In this document: positions 60,741 through 64,000 of the stretch, one piece after another
How positions within the stretch are numbered: position 1 is the stretch's first letter
How the letters are laid out: each line of letters begins with the position of its first letter
NCBI GenBank assembly: GCA_947683625.1
Contig: CANTUR010000111.1
Location: 496,001 to 560,000 of the forward strand
Reading direction: 5' to 3'
DNA from: Mallotus nudiflorus
Lineage: Eukaryota; Streptophyta; Magnoliopsida; Malpighiales; Euphorbiaceae
DNA: 64,000 nucleotides
Notes under the pieces: generated by a model
What the model was told of the DNA's origin: nothing
Database searches by the model: none
The model's input: the letters and a program-made list of their open reading frames with translations, nothing else
Position numbers and translations under genes: made by a program

Positions 60741-60830
60741 GTGTGCACTGTTGCGGAGGTAAAACTCAAGATGGGACTATTGCTGTACAAAAAGCCACCA
60801 ACCAAATTTACCAAACCATGTTATTGCCTT
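60741..60830 (+). pseudogene. Possible RIP5 C-terminal piece
   Basis: Reads V-A-E-V-K-L-K-M-G-L-L-L-Y, similar to the RIP4 helix at residues 254-264 (V-Q-V-Q-A-A-M-G-L-L-L). About 560 AT-rich bases separate it from the main relic and lack coding character, perhaps an insertion. Confidence 0.45.
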
Positions 60831-61469
60831 ACAATATCAACAAGTTGCTGCCAATGCTGTATTATACACTCAGTTAGCTTCTTAATGCGAATGCAAATTA
60901 TTTGCACAACTAATGTGATATAGAGAAATCTCATAATTAATTAAACGAAAATAATTGCAGTATGTAATAAATCATATAATATCTCTATTGATAGTTAAAA
61001 AATAATTATTTTTATTATGTAAAGCTGAGTTAAGCCAAATTTTGACTAGTTTATACTTGATTTGTTTATAACCGAGTCAAATTCAAGCTGAATTTGTTAT
61101 ATTATTTAATTTTTGGGAGTTTAAATGAGCACAAAAAACTTTAAAAAATGTATACTATAAATTACAATTATTCGTTTAAAATTTAAAATAAATTATTTAA
61201 TTTAATAGAAGTTGTATTTTACTATGGTGATATATTTTAAAAATATTTTTAATATATATTATGAATAAAAATTTATTTATTACAGTCTTATTTTAAATTA
61301 TTAATACATTAAAATAATGAGTCCTCAATTTTATTATGAATTTCATGAGTCAAGTTTATATAATTTTAGTTTTATTTGTTTATTAAACTAGTTTTATTAT
61401 ACAAATTTAAATAAATTTTTATCATTTTGATTATTTAATTTTCTTTTAATAAATATTAATTGTTTTAAG
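60831..61469. other. AT-rich spacer, no gene seen
   Basis: No open frame with a recognisable domain, no repeat beyond simple AT richness. Confidence 0.5.
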
Positions 61470-61640
61470 GGAGTACACCACCAATAAGTGAGATGCAATT
61501 ACTTATTCGCAAGTACATTTATGTTAGTAAGACACACTAAATACATAAATAAATAAATGCAAGTGAAAATAGATAGGATTCAACTCTCAAAAGTTCAATT
61601 CTGATTTTCCTATGAATAAGCATGTGTCCCGCGCAATGTG
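61470..61640 (+). other. Orphan copy of the RIP unit upstream spacer
   Basis: GTGAGATGCAATTACTTATTC and the following AAATAAATAAAT run match 56463-56525 before RIP4 and 29920-29980 before RIP2. The phrase ATTCAACTCTCAAAAGTT also matches near 56622. No RIP coding sequence follows within 2.3 kb. Confidence 0.55.
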
Positions 61641-61978
61641 CAAAAGAATATTTTTTAATAAAAATGTTTTATTTTAAAATATGAAATGAAATTATATTTA
61701 ATAATAAGTTTAAATTAATCACTTTTCAAATTTAGTGAGAAAACATAAGATGTTGATATATGTTTTTTTTTTAATAGGAATAAATATATTTCACATAAAT
61801 AATTATTTAGCAATAATTTTTTTTATGAAATAAAGTATATGATATTAGTTATCAGTCCTACAAATTTTAGTTAAAGTACCTCTTTTCAAAATAATTTCAA
61901 TACTGATTAAACCTAATATAATTTACATTTGCATGCAAAACTATTGAATATGTAAGAATCCAACATTTAAAATTTTAA

Positions 61979-61983
<5 letters not shown>

Positions 61984-62029
<46 letters not shown>
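61984..62029. repeat. (AT)n microsatellite
   Basis: About 22 AT units. Confidence 0.95.
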
Positions 62030-62033
<4 letters not shown>

Positions 62034-62039
62034 TTTTGG

Positions 62040-63091
62040 GTCACCTCTAAAACATGGTAATACTTTACAATTGAATTAGATAAGAGCAGAGCCTTACGTA
62101 AAGAGTCTTTTAGGATTTGAGTTAACTTGCTATTTCTACAAAGAATAAGTGAAATTCAGAATTGGATAATTGAAGTTTGATAGACGAGGATGATTAATGG
62201 AAGAGCATGACCAATAATCTACTTGTAAGGCACATGAGACCTCTTCTTTTTAAGTGCAATAATAACATCACTCAAAGCAAAAAGAGAGAAGTAAAACACC
62301 CACCAAAATGATGTAGCCGTATGGGATTGATCCCTATGAGCTTCTCTCCCCTTTAATATCACATAATAACAACCGAGTATATCTTTGATAATCTTCCCAA
62401 GAAATCATATTTCAAATTATCAAAAGCCTTTTAAGAATTGACAACTGGTTTTCGAAACTCTTGGGCTTGACGTCCTGTAAATCACGAACAGAAACCAAGG
62501 TGAGAGGTGGGGAGGATCCCCACAAACACTCTAATGTCGAAGTTAGAGAATAGAAGCAAGGGGAATGCAAGATAGCTAGAATATGTGAGAATGAGATGTC
62601 CCCTTGTGAGGGATGTAGGGCTCTATATATAGTAATACTTAAACCTAGATGGAGTTGAATTTTGTGTGGGAGAGTGAATCATAATCTTAGTAAAAGAGTG
62701 TTCCTTTTATGCTTAGGACTCCACTTTGGGGTAGTTCTCATTCCGGATGGATCTGCCTTCTTGCTAATCCAAGTGTCCCTATTTAGTAGGTAAAGGACCC
62801 CTAATTATGTGGGAACATTCTAGATGGTATCAAGAGTCCCTCCCAAAGTATTCGAATATTTATGTCCGTCGCATCTGGTTAGGATGTTAATGCTCTCATA
62901 AGGGATATAAGTTGGTAATAGAGGCTAGTGAGTTGAGGTGGCCAATCTTAGTCATAGTGAGTAGAGCTCGATGCCGAGTATATGGATGGTCATCGTTGAA
63001 TCGTAAGCTGTAGAGCTGGGCTACCTGCCAAATGCGTATGAACACCACAATAAATTAACCCATCCATTTGGGAATATGACGGAACCAGTGG
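62040..63091. other. LTR-retroelement-like sequence, unassigned
   Basis: GC content rises clearly after 62040. The wording around CACGAACAGAAACCAAGGTG (62484) followed by AGGATCCCCACAAA and GTCGAAGTTAGAGAATAGAAG resembles the untranslated ends of large plant gypsy elements, from general memory of such sequences. A TATA-like CTATATATAG lies near 62622. No pol sequence is seen. Confidence 0.35.
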
Positions 63092-63540
63092 TCACTGGAT
63101 TTTTGATGCTCGATGCATGGACACGAGGCTTTTCGAGCTCAGATCCTCAGTACTACAAAAGTGACCTGAGGGTGCTAACTTCAGTCACTGGACTTAGATG
63201 TGCGAGGCTTAGATACTGGGTTCAAGGACGCGAGGCTTACATGCTCAGAATCTCAATACTACAAAAGCGACCTGAGGGTGCTAGCTTTAGTCATTGGACT
63301 TAGATGTGCGAGACTTAGATGCTTGGTTCAGGGATGCGAGGCTTACATGCTCAAAACCTCAATACTATAAAAGCGATCTGAGGGTGCCAGCTTCAGTCAC
63401 TGGACTTAGATGTGTGAGACTTAGTTGCTCGGTTTAGGGACGCGAGGTTTACATGCTCGGAACCTCAGTACTACAGAAGCAACATGAGGGTGCCAGCTTT
63501 AGTCACTAGACTTAGATGTGCAAGATTTAGATGCTCGAAT
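63092..63540. repeat. 106-bp tandem repeat, about 4.3 copies
   Basis: The anchor CACTGGACTTAGATGTG (with variants) starts at 63186, 63292, 63398 and 63504: exactly 106 bases apart each time. A diverged first copy starts at 63093. Units share GCGAGGCTTACATGCTC and GACCTGAGGGTGC. The reading frame is open over two units (63076-63303) by chance. Confidence 0.92.
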
Positions 63541-64000
63541 ACTCGAAATGGGCTGGAAATGTTGTTTAAAACATCTTCCGAGTTGCTTGATGAAGTGGCC
63601 AAGTCGAAATGCGGGCGAGCCAACACGTGGTGGTATCACTTCAACTCTTAGGGATTCATAATTGAAATTATATGAGTGATGCATCATTTCGTATGTCGGT
63701 AAATAGAGCATTTGTGCCGCTGTTATCGCGACTCCTTGTATAATGGGCTTTTTTATTCCCAAAAGAGGCCCTTGGTGGCCTAGGGAGGAACACAACAATA
63801 ATGAGGGCAGTTAATGGCGTGCTTTCAAATCCTTCTATTTCTCTATAAATACTACTGCACTTGTTAACTGGCATATTTTGCTTCTTTTGCTTTTTTGTCA
63901 TTTTGCCTTTGTTGCGTTGCTACCACGTCCACTGTTTCCATTTCTTCCTGTCGTAGTTCTTGCTTGTGGCAACCAGGTGATTCTTTCATCTTTCTCCTTC
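63541..64000. other. Right-edge sequence, possible LTR promoter
   Basis: CTCTATAAATACTACTGCAC at 63840 is a good TATA context on the plus strand, with a pyrimidine-rich leader after it running to the window end. Whether it serves an LTR or a host gene beyond 64000 cannot be seen. Confidence 0.3.

Noticed and set aside
1..64000. CRISPR arrays, bacterial operons, riboswitches, tRNA or rRNA genes
   Set aside because: None seen. The regular repeats (63092-63540, 22200-24170, 37870-38085) are plant minisatellite or transposon repeats without spacer structure.

Overview
The window is nuclear DNA of a flowering plant, most likely a eudicot. The evidence is strongly AT-rich intergenic sequence, dense nested Ty1/copia and Ty3/gypsy LTR retrotransposons primed by initiator-Met tRNA, a CACTA DNA transposon, split exons with GT/AG borders, and a family of plant ribosome-inactivating protein (RIP) genes. 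The A-chain-only RIP architecture would fit Euphorbiaceae and several other eudicot families, so the species cannot be fixed from this sequence. Only one host gene looks fully intact: a type 1 RIP at 58002-58856 (+). Almost everything else is repeat or wreckage.

The backbone is a tandem RIP array, all on the plus strand: RIP1 (11200-12006, pseudogene), RIP2 (44743-44904, 5' stub), RIP3 (48727-54500, split by a retrotransposon), RIP4 (intact) and RIP5 (59850-60175 with a possible tail at 60741-60830, divergent relic). A further copy of the array's upstream spacer lies at 61470-61640. Transposons have stretched units of a few kb into 50 kb. RIP1-3 share a frameshift just after the signal peptide. 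RIP1 and RIP2 also share a nonsense codon, a 28-base deletion and an upstream copia insertion with the same target site. This gives the branching order ((RIP1,RIP2),RIP3),RIP4.

Region by region: 1-10225 is the minus-strand copia element A (left end outside the window), interrupted by the plus-strand copia element B (4081-9568). 10226-12006 is the RIP1 unit. 12898-15866 is a plus-strand Ty3/gypsy pol remnant. 15867-27190 holds two head-to-head LTR-like copies of one family (called family D here); the first is split by a 7.0-kb CACTA transposon (17411-24452) that carries a decayed multi-exon copy of a LOG (LONELY GUY, cytokinin-activating phosphoribohydrolase) gene. 27191-29549 has no recognisable gene.

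29550-44904 is the RIP2 unit. Its spacer contains copia element A' (29983-43555), itself carrying copia element C (30099-35232) in one LTR and a solo LTR D (37262-40321). RIP2 ends abruptly at a gypsy fragment E (44905-46508). 46540-48180 holds LTR and LINE scraps. 48181-54500 is RIP3, split by copia element F (49153-54092). A foldback (MULE-like) element follows at 54876-55703. 55704-58856 is the RIP4 unit, then the RIP5 relic. 62040-64000 looks like a diverged LTR-retroelement end with a 106-bp tandem repeat.

No bacterial-type operon, CRISPR or tRNA/rRNA gene was seen. The most notable items are the lesion-dated RIP array and the gene-carrying CACTA element. All identifications were made by reading the sequence; no database search was run.
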